Positions 48,717-59,729 of a DNA stretch of 64,000 bases are shown piece after piece. Location of the stretch: the NCBI GenBank assembly GCA_020746105.1, contig CM036617.1, positions 203,319,971 to 203,383,970 on the forward strand. The letters run 5' to 3'. The notes below the pieces were generated by a model. That model did no database searches. It had not been told where the DNA came from and saw only the letters and a program-made list of their open reading frames with translations. The number at the start of each line of letters is the position of its first letter. Within the stretch, counting starts at the first letter, position 1. The position numbers and the translations under genes are program-made. The DNA comes from Trogon surrucura (lineage: Eukaryota > Chordata > Aves > Trogoniformes > Trogonidae).

Positions 48717-49040
48717 TTCTTAAAGGGGGCCTAAGGAAAGAAGGGGAAGGATTCTTTATCAGGGAGTGAAGTAATATGCTGAGGGTAACAGTTTCAAACT
48801 GAAAGAGAGTACATTTAGATTAGATAGATGTAAGGAAGAAATTTTATGTCAGAGTTGTGAGGCACTGGACAGGCTTTACAGAGAAACTATGGATACCCCC
48901 TCCCTGGAGGTGTTCAAGGCCACGTTGGATGGGGCTTTGAGCAACCTGATATAGTGGAAGGTGTCCCTGCCCATGGCAAGGCTTTGGAACAAGATGATCT
49001 TTAAAAGTCCCTTCCAATACAAACCGTTCTCTGATGTTGT
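48717..49040 (+). mobile_element. Outer old CR1, right segment and 3' end
   Basis: Continues from AAAGGGGGCCTAAGG through the last coding part and 3'UTR. It includes CCCTGGAGGTGTTCAAGGCC, GATGGGGCTTTGAGCAACC and GTGTCCCTGCCCATGGCAAG, ending near CAAACCGTTCTCTGATG. This is an older CR1 subfamily than the inserted full-length copy. Confidence 0.9.
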
Positions 49041-52000
49041 GAGTATAGCAACACAGGTATTTATGATTTCCTCAAACTGCAATATTTTGTGGTTCAAATT
49101 TATTAATATTTTAGGATGATTTCTTTCCGCTATTTTGAAATAACATTTTACAGAAATGAGGCTGATAGCTGCTACATGATATATTAATTTTACAAGATTT
49201 TTTTCTTCTATTTTTTTTCTTTAAATATTAAATCTTTTTTTTTTTCCATTGACTTGGTATGTTTATAGGATCACAAGGAGCATTTTTGTTTGCTAACAAA
49301 ATACAAATCCTCCCAGTTAGTCAGTGGAATCTGTTCATGTCAATGGGAATTTTTCTATGTGACTCATACATTTTCAGCAGAAGTAGAATTATTTTTTACA
49401 TTTTCTGTCAATTCTGAAAATAATCTTTTGAACAGATCTAACAATTTCTTTACAAAGTTTTTACTGGAAAATCCTGTCAAAAAATTAATCTCCAGAAAAA
49501 TAATGACTTTTTATATATGAAGTTAAAGGAAATTTCAGCAATAAAGTGCAAAAAAATTTTATTTTAAAAAGAAAAATTTAACTTTTGACTATCCAGTCCA
49601 TCTGAAATAATTTCAGAAAACAGTTTTGCTCAGCCTACATTTTCAGCTACATGGATATTTCAGCTGAAAATATTTGTCCTGCTTTTTTTCTCAGTTATCT
49701 CAAAATGCTCTTAAAATAAAAAAGCTTGGCTTGCTTCCCTCTCATCTCAGTTGCCTCCCACCTTGCTCAAATTGTTGATTAAACAGTTTGCCTAAGGTTT
49801 TTCACAGCAACTGTGTCTCCAGTGTTTGTAGCCACAGATGCAAATGCATGTGCTCCCATTATGCAGGCTGAAGAGCTGATAGCACCCATAGACAATTTTC
49901 CCATGAACGTAGTTGATAAGCACATCTTGTTTAGGAGGGAATTGATTGCAAAGTCCTTTGAGACTAGTTCTCTTAGTTTTTTAGTCCATGTGATTATCAC
50001 TGTTGCAAAGCAATTGGAGATTGCTGAAGTGTAAAATGAGACTGATTTCACCCCACAGTACTATTACAGACTCTGCTTGTTTCTCCTGTCTGTCAAGTTA
50101 TTAGAGAAGAATTAATTCCTTCTCAAAAATAATGACATTCTTCATGGCTACCAGTGGGATGGGTTAACTGTGTTGTAAGCTTCAGGTGTCAGAGATGACT
50201 TGCCTTTTAGGAACAACTGATAAGTGAAATATGGCTTGTGACAACCTTTGCTTTTAGAAAGCTGTTTTTCATTTTTAACTGTAATAGAATGGTCATATTA
50301 TTCTGTTTCAGTTCTCTGCTTTCCAGTAAGTTACCCTTTGTAGTGTCATTTTGAGGTTCTGACGTAGACTCAGGAATGTTTTCTTCTGTACTTGCAGAGA
50401 AAAAGCAGAGGAAAAGTCAGTTTCCATGACCTCAACACAATATTAAATTACAAAAAAATCTGCTGGGAATGATCTTAAAGGACGAAAATTAAGACCTTAT
50501 GATAGATACCAGACATGTACTAGTCCTACAAGCTAGTGTAGCAAGGTGACAAAAAGTAAAAAAATAAAACTAAAAAAAAAATCAAGTCTTTTCTCTACAA
50601 GACTTTGCATTTTTAGCTAAAAGTATCTTTTTCTATCCAGCTGACTTGGGAATGACACTAGAATGACACTCTAGAACAGGGATGCTTGTGTAGTGTGAAT
50701 GTGGGAAAACATTTTAGTCACTCCCTTTGCATGGCTATGAATGTTCCAGTCACTTCAGAGAAATTTTCATTCTTTGTAGAAATTTTAACTGTCTATCTAG
50801 ATGTATTTCTCTTTATATTTGAGGACCCAGCATATCTGTCCTGAGTAGTTTTTTGTTTGCATATTGGAATACTATTAAGGATCGCTGGAATGGATACAGA
50901 ATAAAAGAATAACCTTATTTTAAAAGAAAAATTACAAATGAGATCATTGGAGGAAATGCAGTCTGTGTGCCTCCCTATGTTCCACTGCTTCATCTTTGAG
51001 TCACGTGCCTATTAAGTCTTACAGATATCCTTTGAAGAAATTTGAAAAGTTAGATGACATCAGGATGGAAGTTGCTACCATCTGATTTTGTGGTATGTGC
51101 TCCTACCTTTTTTACAACAGCCAAGTGCTTGAGGTACTCATGCAGGAAATAGTGTATCTGCATTACAGCCTTTGCTTAAAATTCTGGATGACAGCATTTT
51201 GATTCTAAATCTCAAAATTTTTACTCTAACCAAGCCAATAAAATACCTTAAGTCAAACCTTACCATCTCTCCTATGCAAGTTGAGCCTAGGGATGTGAAG
51301 TAATGGGATGAGAAGGAAAAAGTCAAAGGCAATCTGACTCGATTTTTTTTTGACACCCAGAAGGAAAACAGTCCTTTTTATCTTTTTTGGTCATATATGA
51401 AATACATACTCATGTCAAGAACCTGAGTTTCAAAACCTTTTCGTCTCTTTCCTAAGCATTTATAGAGTTGGATTAAAATGTCTTCAGTGTCTTCAGGAGG
51501 AGCAGTAGGGAATACGTCACCTGAAGCAGTTAAACAGCTTACTGATTTTGGATATAGTACGTATAGGTTCAATTCCTTTCAGGATAAACAGTTTGAAATG
51601 CACATGTTCTACTTGGGAGATGTTCTGAGGTTGAAGCAGCTTGCAGGTTATGATGTCTGCATCTAAGTAACCACATGTCTATAGATTAAGAGTTTAAAGT
51701 CTAATTGTTAATCCTTAACAGTCAGTGTAATCTAGAGCTGGCCATAGGTGGCTGTTTTCCTTAGGATGAGTTGAATTGTTATCCATGATTACTTGGCTGT
51801 GCTGACTGCCCTGTTTGAATGTGAGCTGAATCCCGCCCCATGTGCTCTTTTTTCTCTTCCCTTACATCTTTTAAAGATCTCAGGAACATCCCTGGCAGTT
51901 CAGTAAAACTGAGCAAACTATTTTAACTTTTGCAGGTTTTCAGGTGTGTGTTTGCAGGTGTTCTCTCTGCAAATAGGGAGTAGTTTCTATACCTACTGAA

Positions 52001-53124
52001 ATGTGAAGTTAGATGTACTAGATCGTGCTCCTTGTCTAAATTTATTTGTGAGACAGCACATAAATTGAATAGATTGGATTCTACCCTAGTTGTGCAACAT
52101 TTGCATTTAAACTATATTGTGTTTTTATAATTTTATGTACCTTTAGCTCTATTAGAATAGCTACAAAATTATTCTGGTAGCTTTAAAGCCAATTTTGCTG
52201 AAGCTCTTTGTGTGTGTGTATGTGTGTGTGTGTGTGTGTGCACGTGCTGATTATTGTTGTTCTTTATTCCATGGGAATATATGTTTAAATTTACTTGCTG
52301 CCTCACAGCTCCCACACAATGTTTTCTTGATTGCATATTCTTTGTGGTTTCATTTTGGTTTGTCTCTGTAGTGTGAGGTCTTGCGAGCACTGTTAATAGA
52401 CCAACCTTCCGAGAAGAATTTATGGGTAATTTTCTTTGGCACCTGAAAGAATTATAATCAAAATATTAAACAAGAATAGGAAACCAAATTAAATAAATCA
52501 CAGCTTAATTCTACAGATGCATGCTGATTTATTTATATGTGAGTACAGCATTCGGAGACCCTAGTTTAGCTTCAGATTTCTGCTGACATATATAGGCAGG
52601 CAGCAACTTCGGCTCAAGGCAAAGTGGAAGGGGCTCTTACATTCAGCTTGCTATCCGTACCAAGTTCTTCCACAGTTTTTGATGGGGACAAATCCAGAAA
52701 CGCGTGTGAGCTGTACCTGTCAGCAGTATTCAGACTACATTAGGAACTTCATTTGACCAAAGCAACACTCAAAGTATCATTAGTGAGCCTCAGCAGGATA
52801 ATCCAGACCTCCTAATTGAGGAGTCTAGACTCCATAAGTAGGCAGTGGAGAGAGGTAAGCCCCTCTCAGGTTCTATAAGTACTTTGCTTAGCAAACTACT
52901 TCTCTACCTCGACTCCGTGAAGAGTACACATCTACTTCAGGGTTACTGCGGACTGAGCAAGAGGCAGCTCAGAGCCAGGCAAGACATAGCAGCCCTAGTC
53001 TCAGCTGAAAGCTTGGACAGTAATCATTGCATGGAACAACATGAAGCCTGCTGGTTTGTATGAGATTTTTGCATCAAAAATTACAGTAAAGTGTAGTAAA
53101 GCCTGTTTACTTTTAACCTTCCAC
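49041..53124. other. AT-rich non-coding stretch
   Basis: No gene recognised. The segment 49779-50051 is open on both strands (73 and 90 codons), with no recognisable domain. A TG repeat lies at 52209-52240. Confidence 0.5.
52209..52240. repeat. (TG)n microsatellite
   Basis: About 16 dinucleotide units with one TA interruption at 52219-52220. Confidence 0.95.
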
Positions 53125-53194
53125 ACAAGTTGTAAAAGGGTTGAACTCAATGATCTTAAAGGTCTTTTCTAACCTAACATTTCTATGATTCTAT
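53125..53194 (+). mobile_element. CR1 3' tail
   Basis: Only about 70 bp: GGGTTGAACTCAATGATC, AAAGGTCTTTTCTAACC and the tail TTTCTATGATTCTAT, followed by an A run. The sequence upstream is not recognisably CR1. Confidence 0.8.
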
Positions 53195-53696
53195 AAAAAA
53201 AATTGCAGTGTATGGAACTACCAAAACAGGCAACGATTTATTCCTTAGTATGCATTTTAAATATTATTTTTTACTTCAGGAAGAACAGTGGATATTGCTA
53301 TTTCCTGGAGCTTATCTCCTTATTCCTGCTTCCTTATACATAGCAAGGATTTTCTTACACCTGCCAATCCTCTCTGTGAGCTATTGGGCTTTCTCTTGCT
53401 CTGTATGCTTTGCTGTGTTATCTAGACAGTTTTCCAGTTTCATTCAGTATTTGACAAACCTTTTGCACTGCTTATTTTCTACTCATGCACAATGATGCAC
53501 ACAATGATTCTGACAAACTTAACATTTTAAAGCTGCTAACCTTGCTTGCTTCTTGCCTCCTCTTTGTATGTCTCATCTGTTTCAGTTGACTCTTCTCCTG
53601 CTGCATGTAAACTACACTTCAAATTCTCTCTCACAGTTAGTCTTTGTGGGGATTTCAGATGTCAGAAAGCTCAATTTTGTTTGGACATTTTGAGCC
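53195..53696. other. Short non-coding spacer
   Basis: No gene or repeat recognised between the CR1 tail and LTR copy D2. Confidence 0.5.
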
Positions 53697-54690
53697 TAGT
53701 GGTTCAAGCTGACTGGGACAAAAAACCCACACACTCTCCAGATCACTTCTCCCCCCACCCCCATTTCCACAGTGATGTGGAGGGAGAAAACTCAACTAAA
53801 AAGGCTCAAGGATTTGAGATTAAGGATAGGGAGAGTAATAATCTACCATTTAAAATGACAGGTAAAGGACCAGAGCAACTTGTGGAGAAAAGAATACAGA
53901 TTTAATTCACCACCACCATTTACAAAGTAGGATAGTGAGAGGAATACATCGATAAATACAACTTAATCTCAAATACAGTTCACTCTGCCTCCCCCCATCT
54001 ACCTGGTTATGTCCTCCCCACAGTCAGTGCAAGGGGGGCAGGGGCTGGGGGGTGCAGTCCATCTGGCCCTTACTCATCATCCATGGCAGTTCTCCCTTGA
54101 GAAAGAAGACTTCTCGCAATCTCTTCTTTCCTGCCGCATAGCGTCCACCTCACAGGAGGCAATCGTCTTCCTCCTTGTGAATGATTTTGGGTACATCCCC
54201 CACTGGTGCTTGGTCTCTCTCCCCTCTTACATGGTTCTCTGCATGTACCACAGCATCCTGGACGTTCTCGACGTTGTTGATCCCCTCAACTGGCAAGTAA
54301 TCACCTTCCTGCCCTCTCAACCATCACGAGCTTCAGGAAAAGATCCTGCTCTGGGACTTCTCCCTTTCCTTCTCCTCTGGGACCCTTCTCTCCCTCTTTC
54401 TTCCCAGGGCCACATTCCTTTTGTCTCCTCTCACGTCCTCCTTCTCCAATAGGAAAAAAAAAGCAACTCCTCAACATTAAAGACAGGACAACTCAAACCA
54501 AGATGAAACCAAAAGAACGAAAAAGAACAATGTGGTTGCCTCTTAAATATCTTGATTGCAGAGGCACTGATTGGCCTGGCCCTGGCCAGAGGCAGGTCCG
54601 ACTCCTACCTGGGGATGGGGGAGGCTCTCAAATCTTCACATGAGCCTACCCCCGCTTTTACAAAAAACCACCAGACTCAAATCCATGACA
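53697..54690 (-). mobile_element. ERV solo LTR, family 2, copy D2
   Basis: A second member of the family at 21877-22856, in the same orientation. Minus-strand start is TGTCATGGATTTGAGTCTGG. Shared blocks include GTGGAGGGAGAAAA-CTCAA, ATTCACCACCACCATTTA, CATCCATGGCAG, CACAGGAGGCAA and GGCCTGGCCCTGGCCAGAGG. The polyadenylation signal seen in D1 is changed here (TTTCTT in place of TTTATT on the plus strand). The 3' boundary on the plus-strand left side is uncertain (TAGTGGTTCAAG). Flanks GAGCC and GCTGT do not match, so no target duplication can be claimed. No internal viral sequence adjoins it. Confidence 0.83.
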
Positions 54691-55467
54691 GCTGTTAATT
54701 TCCATGCATGCTCTCACAAATGATAACAAACATCATGCTCCAAAAGGCTCACTGCTTGTCAAATTCCCTTTTAAAACACCTTCTAAACGTACTCCGAGGT
54801 TTATTTTAACTTTACCATGATTGGTAAGAAATAAAAATCTCATGCTACTTTCTAAACTCAAAAAGTGATTTAAGGAAGTATTACTTTGGACTAGGTATTT
54901 CTGAAAAGGAAAGCAAAACATGGTTGTTTACAGTTCATAACAAAAATAATGAAATATTCTGCATTCAGGTAGTGAGTGAAGCCACCAAATTTTTGATATT
55001 CTGTATCCTGCTCTACTACCAGCATTGAGTGAAGAATTCATGTTTCTGCTTTCTCTGTTATAGGCATTTCCCTGTTACCATGAATTTAGGTAATCTTAAA
55101 ATGATGATCATGAATCTCTGTGGTGTTTGAGAGCTTTCAGTGAGGATTAACAAAGGTCTGTGGCTATTCTGGAGTTCACTGAAATATGTAATTAAACATA
55201 TTTTTTATTCTCTAAATTGGAGCTGAGTTTTGAAATAAGAAAGGTTTGATTGAAAATTCTGTTTTGTGAAACTGTTGAGTTTTCCCCAACCCAAAACCAA
55301 ATTCAAAACTGATAATATAGTCAAAAAGCTTGACCTTAAACTTAATAGGAGGCCTCAGTGCTGACACTGACTTTAAACTCATCCTGGATCCTAGAATTTG
55401 TGATTACACATTAATTTCAATTTGATTTAAAAGTATACAAATGTCTTGAATACATTTATTCCCTGGG
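54691..55467. other. AT-rich non-coding spacer
   Basis: No gene or repeat recognised. Confidence 0.55.
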
Positions 55468-55830
55468 TGGACGTGAGTCATCAATGAGCCCTTACAACAA
55501 AGCAGGCCAAGGGCCTCCTGGGCTGCATTGTCAGGAGGCTGAGGGAGGTGATCTTTCTCTACTCCTCACTGCTAAGACACATCTGAAGTGCTGTGTCCAG
55601 TCCTGAGATTCCAGTACAAGGAGGACATGAACATACTGGAGTGCGTTCAGCCAAGGACCAGGAAGATGATGAAGGACTTGGAGCGTCTGTCATATCCTCA
55701 TATGACAGAAGTGTCTGGAAGAGCTGGGACTGTTCAGTCTGGAGAAGAGAAATGTCAGAGGAATCTGAAGTGTATAAAAATATCTTTGTGGACATTAAAG
55801 AAGATGGAGCCAGACTCTTCTCAACAGGAT
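55468..55830 (+). mobile_element. CR1 (outer copy of second stack), left segment
   Basis: ORF2 C-terminal region of a CR1 subfamily distinct from the 43-48 kb copies. It is recognisable through CCTCCTGGGCTGCATTGTCA, TGAAGTGCTGTGTCCAGTC, TACAAGGAGGACATGAACAT and GATGGAGCCAGACTCTTCTC. Its continuation (CAGTAGTATCCAGTGACAAG) is displaced to 56087 by another CR1. Confidence 0.88.
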
Positions 55831-56086
55831 GGGAGGGCGTGGTCTGAAACTGCATCAAGGGAGGTTTAGGTTGGATCTCGGGAAACACTTCCTCGTGGAG
55901 AGGTTGCTCACGCATTGGGATGCACTGCCCAGGGAAGTGGTGGAGTCACCATCCCTGGAGGTGTTTAAGGAGAGGCTGGATGTGGCACTTAGTGCCATGA
56001 TCTAGCTATTGTGATGGTGCTGAGTCACAGGCTGGACTTGATGATCTCAGAGGCCTTTTCCAGCCTCAACAATTCTGCGATTCTCA
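55831..56086 (+). mobile_element. CR1 3' fragment inserted in the outer CR1
   Basis: A 5'-truncated copy of yet another CR1 subfamily. It includes AACTGCATCAAGGGAGGTTT, GCACTGCCCAGGGAAGTGG, the characteristic GTGGCACTTAGTGCCATGAT, and the end CCAGCCTCAACAATTCTGCG plus ATTCT. Confidence 0.88.
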
Positions 56087-56290
56087 GTAGTATCCAGTGA
56101 CAAGGTAAGAGGAAATGAGCACAATCTGAAATATAGAAATTTCCATGTAAGCATAAGATATTGTAGTGGGTTTTTTTTGTTTGTTTCAATGGTTAATATG
56201 ACCAAAAACTGACAGACATTGCCCAGAGACGTTGTGGAATCTCCATCTTTGGCAACATTCCAAATCTGACTAGGCATGACCCTTTGCAAC
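56087..56290 (+). mobile_element. CR1 (outer copy of second stack), middle segment
   Basis: Resumes with CAGTAGTATCCAGTGACAAG and continues to GACCCTTTGCAAC, where the LTR is inserted. It contains an expanded T run near 56172. Confidence 0.85.
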
Positions 56291-57099
56291 TGTCCTGGGT
56301 TTAGCTAAAAACCCAGTCCTGTTTAGCGATTTTTACTTTTCAGTTTAGTGTCTTCTAAAAGGCTGCACGTTCTGAAGTCAGCAGCATGTTTTTGCAGACA
56401 GTGTGTGCTACTGGCAGTGATAACACCTAATGTTTACAGTCACTGCCTGGGACTGGTATGTAGAAAGGCTCTTGCTTATACTTATTCCTATAGTGACCAA
56501 GGCCACTGCTGGCTCTTGTGTGCCACGCTGGGGGTGCCGGGTAGTAAGAGGGGGGCACAAGGAAGTAAAAGGTTGCACCTCCGGGGGGTAATAGACAGGA
56601 CAGGTGACCAACGAGAGTATTCCATCCCATATATGTCATATTTAATATAAATTGAGTGATCACGAGAGTTTCGTTCCTTTTTTTTTACCCTTTTCGCCCT
56701 TTTCTGCAATGACAGGTGTCCAGAGAGGACTCCGTCTGATCTCCTGATTTTGATCTGGATCCTGAGCTCCCAAATCCAGCTCTCTGTATCCAGCTCCCGC
56801 CGCCGCTGAGCCTGGGGTTTCCCCAGTGCCTCCTGCTCTGCAGCGCCAGTGGGGATTGCTATGGGGGAGGGAGTTTGGTTCGATATCGGGCTACTATCTA
56901 TAGTTGTATATAGTTCTTTACTTTTATCTTTTTACCATTATTCCTATTATTTTCATTAAAGCTGTTCTAGTTTTTTTTCTCCTCTAACACGTAAGTCTCT
57001 CTGCCTCATTCCCTTTTCTCTTCCCGTTTGGTGGGGGGGAAGAGGGGGTTAGAGAGCGTCTGTCCGCGTTAGTGGCCGGCCCAGCCCTAACCCGGTACA
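56291..57099 (+). mobile_element. 809 bp solo LTR with perfect 5 bp target duplication
   Basis: Starts TGTCCTGGGTTTAGC and ends GCCCTAACCCGGTACA. The two ends are imperfect inverted copies (TGTCCTGGGTTTAG against TGTACCGGGTTAG). GCAAC flanks it on both sides (56286-56290 and 57100-57104). ATTAAA at 56955-56960, followed by a T-rich stretch, supports plus orientation. A start of TGTCCTGG-TTTAGC type is common in avian ERVL-group LTRs. It is a third LTR family in the window, unrelated by eye to families 1 and 2. No internal viral sequence is present. Confidence 0.93.
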
Positions 57100-57196
57100 G
57101 CAACCCAAGCTACCTGTCCCTGCTCTGAGAAGGCATGTTGAACTAGCTGACTTCCAGAGGTCCCTGCCAGCCTGGATAACTCTGTGATTTGGTAAT
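57100..57196 (+). mobile_element. CR1 (outer copy of second stack), 3' end
   Basis: After the second GCAAC the CR1 3'UTR continues: ACCTGTCCCTGCTCTGAGAA, GACTTCCAGAGGTCCC and AACTCTGTGATTTGG, completing the element interrupted at 56290. Confidence 0.87.
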
Positions 57197-57570
57197 TTTG
57201 TGGATGATTCACAGTCTAAAAGGAAGGGAAAAAGTGTCAGTGGCTACACTATTTTTATGTATTTAAATGTCTTTATCTCTCCTGCTCTATGAGATCACTT
57301 CTTCATGTGACTCCTGTGAGGACATTGCATGCTAAAAGTTCTTTACTGTTTATGTCAGTATCCATACAAATTCTTTTTTTATCCCCTCAATTTCTAAAAT
57401 CTTACATATCATAGAAGGCTTTATTGGAAAATACTATTTAGTCTTAAGAGGAGAAAAAAAGCAGGGAGAAGTATCTTTCCCTACCTTAGAAATGTCTTCG
57501 TTAAAAAAAAAAAAAAAAAGGCTTTTCTAAGGAAAATTGTACATATTACAGCAAGTCATCCATGATATGA
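57197..57570. other. Short non-coding spacer
   Basis: Contains an A17 run at 57503-57519. No gene recognised. Confidence 0.6.
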
Positions 57571-58670
57571 ACAGAATAGAATAGAATATTTCAGTTGGAA
57601 GAGACTTACAATCATCATCTAATCCAACTGCATGAACAACTGAGGGCTGACCAAAACTTACAGCTTGTTGTTAAGAGTGTTGTCCAAATGTCTCTTAAAT
57701 ACTGACAGATGTGGAGCTACTATTGATCACATCTCTAGAAAGCCTGTTCCAGTGTTTGACCACCCTCTTGGTAAAGAAATTATTCTTAATATCCAGTCCA
57801 AACCTTCCTTTACTCAGTTTTGAACCATTCCACGTGTCCTGTTACTGGATACTAGGGAGAAGAGCTCAGCATCTCCCACTCCACTTTGCCTCCTCAGGAA
57901 GACGTAGAGAGCAATGAAGTAGACCCTCAGCCTCCTTTTCTCTAAGCTAGGCAAACCCAAAGCAGCTCATCAAAGGACATGCCTTCCATCCCCTTCACCC
58001 TCCTCTGGACAACTTGAGAGACTTTAACATCCTTCTTAAATTGTGGGGCCCAGAACTACACACAGTGAGGGCACAGCAACATTGGGGAATAATAAACCTT
58101 TTGACAGGCTGGTCATGCTGTGTTTGATGTACCCCAGGATGGGATTTGCCCACTTGTCTGCCAGAGCACACTGTTGACTTGTACTGAGCTGCTGATGACC
58201 AACACCTCCAGATCCCTGTCCACAGGGCTGCTTTCCAGTCACTCACATCCCCGTTTATACTTGTGTCTGGTGTTACTCCATCCCAGGTGCAGAATCTAGC
58301 AACTAGACTTGTTAAATGCAATCTATTAATTATTGTTCAATAGTCCAGTCTATCCAGATTCCTCTGCAAAGTGTCTTGCCCCTCAAAAGAGTCAACAGCA
58401 CCTCCCAGTTTGGTATCATCAGCAAACTTTCTAATGGTCAGCTAAACTCTTGCATCCAGACCATTGATAAATGTGTCAGACACAGCTGGTCCTAGAAGCG
58501 AACCCCGAGGCACATTGCTCTGAGCCTTGCCCTTCGGCTGGTTCTTTAACCAGCACACTTGCAGACCTGTTAGTCTCACAGTTGGACAACTTGTCTTGAA
58601 GGGTGCTGTGATGGACAGTATCAAAGACCTTACTAAAGTGAAAAACTACTGCATCCACCACCTTCCCTTG
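57571..58670 (-). mobile_element. Long, old CR1 LINE fragment
   Basis: A minus-strand CR1 of about 1.1 kb. It ends (plus-strand view) in ACAGAATAGAATAGAATATT, then TTTCAGTTGGAAGAGAC. It covers the 3'UTR and the ORF2 C-terminal half up to the reverse-transcriptase region. The plus-strand GGTATCATCAGCAAACTTTC near 58410 is the complement of the KFADD-type active site, and ACAGTATCAAAGACCTTAC near 58620 that of the KAFDTV-type motif. Numerous stops and indels make it older than the copy at 59730-60865. Confidence 0.93.
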
Positions 58671-58697
58671 ATAAGATAAAATAGATAAGATAAGGTA
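58671..58697. repeat. (GATAA)n-like short array
   Basis: ATAAGATAAAATAGATAAGA and following bases form about five imperfect pentamer units directly at the 5' break of the CR1. Confidence 0.8.
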
Positions 58698-59729
58698 ATC
58701 TTTTTACCTGTAAGAGAGCAACAGATTGTTCGGTCTGCAGTTTCCTCCATGTATAAACATCTCTGTTAGATTTCATTTGCTCTTTGGGTCAAGTTACTAA
58801 CATATGTATAGTTTAAAATATTCATCTCAGGGAACCACATGAGGTTAGCAAGCAGATTTACACAAGTGCTCTTCCGAGCAAGAAAAAATGTTGCAAAATA
58901 TGTAAACATTGCAGTAGTAATAACAGTATCATAAAGGAAGAAAAAAGATGACATGATATTTTTTCTTAGCTACATGTATTCTCTTGGTGAAGAAGCTCAG
59001 TGATGTTATGATCTTCTGTTAAAGTATAGAATATTCAGGAGTAATAAATCAAGTTATCTTTTATCAGATGATGATCTTAGTGCATACTGACCATCTTGCA
59101 CCTATTGACATAAAAGAGATTATGTCAACAACTTTCCTTAAAGGTGCCTATCCATCCTTTTTCTGCCTTGTGCCTCCTGTTCAGGACTGACCGTTGAATT
59201 GATTCTGGTCTGTGACAAGAGTCAACCATCTGAGCTCTAATTTTCATTAGTGCTTAATAAGTTTTTACTTCTGAAATGTATAAACTCCCTTTAACCTTAA
59301 TAGTTACCAGTGTATTAACACATAGAGCACTATTCATTCACTAGCTCTTCAGTATTTTGTATGTGACCATTTTAATAATAAGATAATTCCACTATGCAGT
59401 TTTGTGGTATTTTAAAAACCCAACTGCTTGCAATACTACCATTCATGAGATGAACTAAGAATTACTAAAGATTTCTATGTATTTTTTTCTCTTCTCTTTC
59501 TATATTTTTTTTCAGTGAGATGGGTTATATTCTTATCAGGATGAAAAGAGTTTCATATTCCAGCACAGTCAGTGATGTAGAGCAATAGTACTAAGACAGT
59601 GTACAAGGGTCAGACTCACAGGTGCAACGCAATAGCATTTAAGAAACTCATGAATTAATAGGTATCATTTACAGTAGGAGCAAGGCCTTCCTAGAGTGGT
59701 TTTGGAGTGTATTCCACAAATATACTATT
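58698..59729. other. AT-rich non-coding spacer
   Basis: No gene or repeat recognised. Confidence 0.55.
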
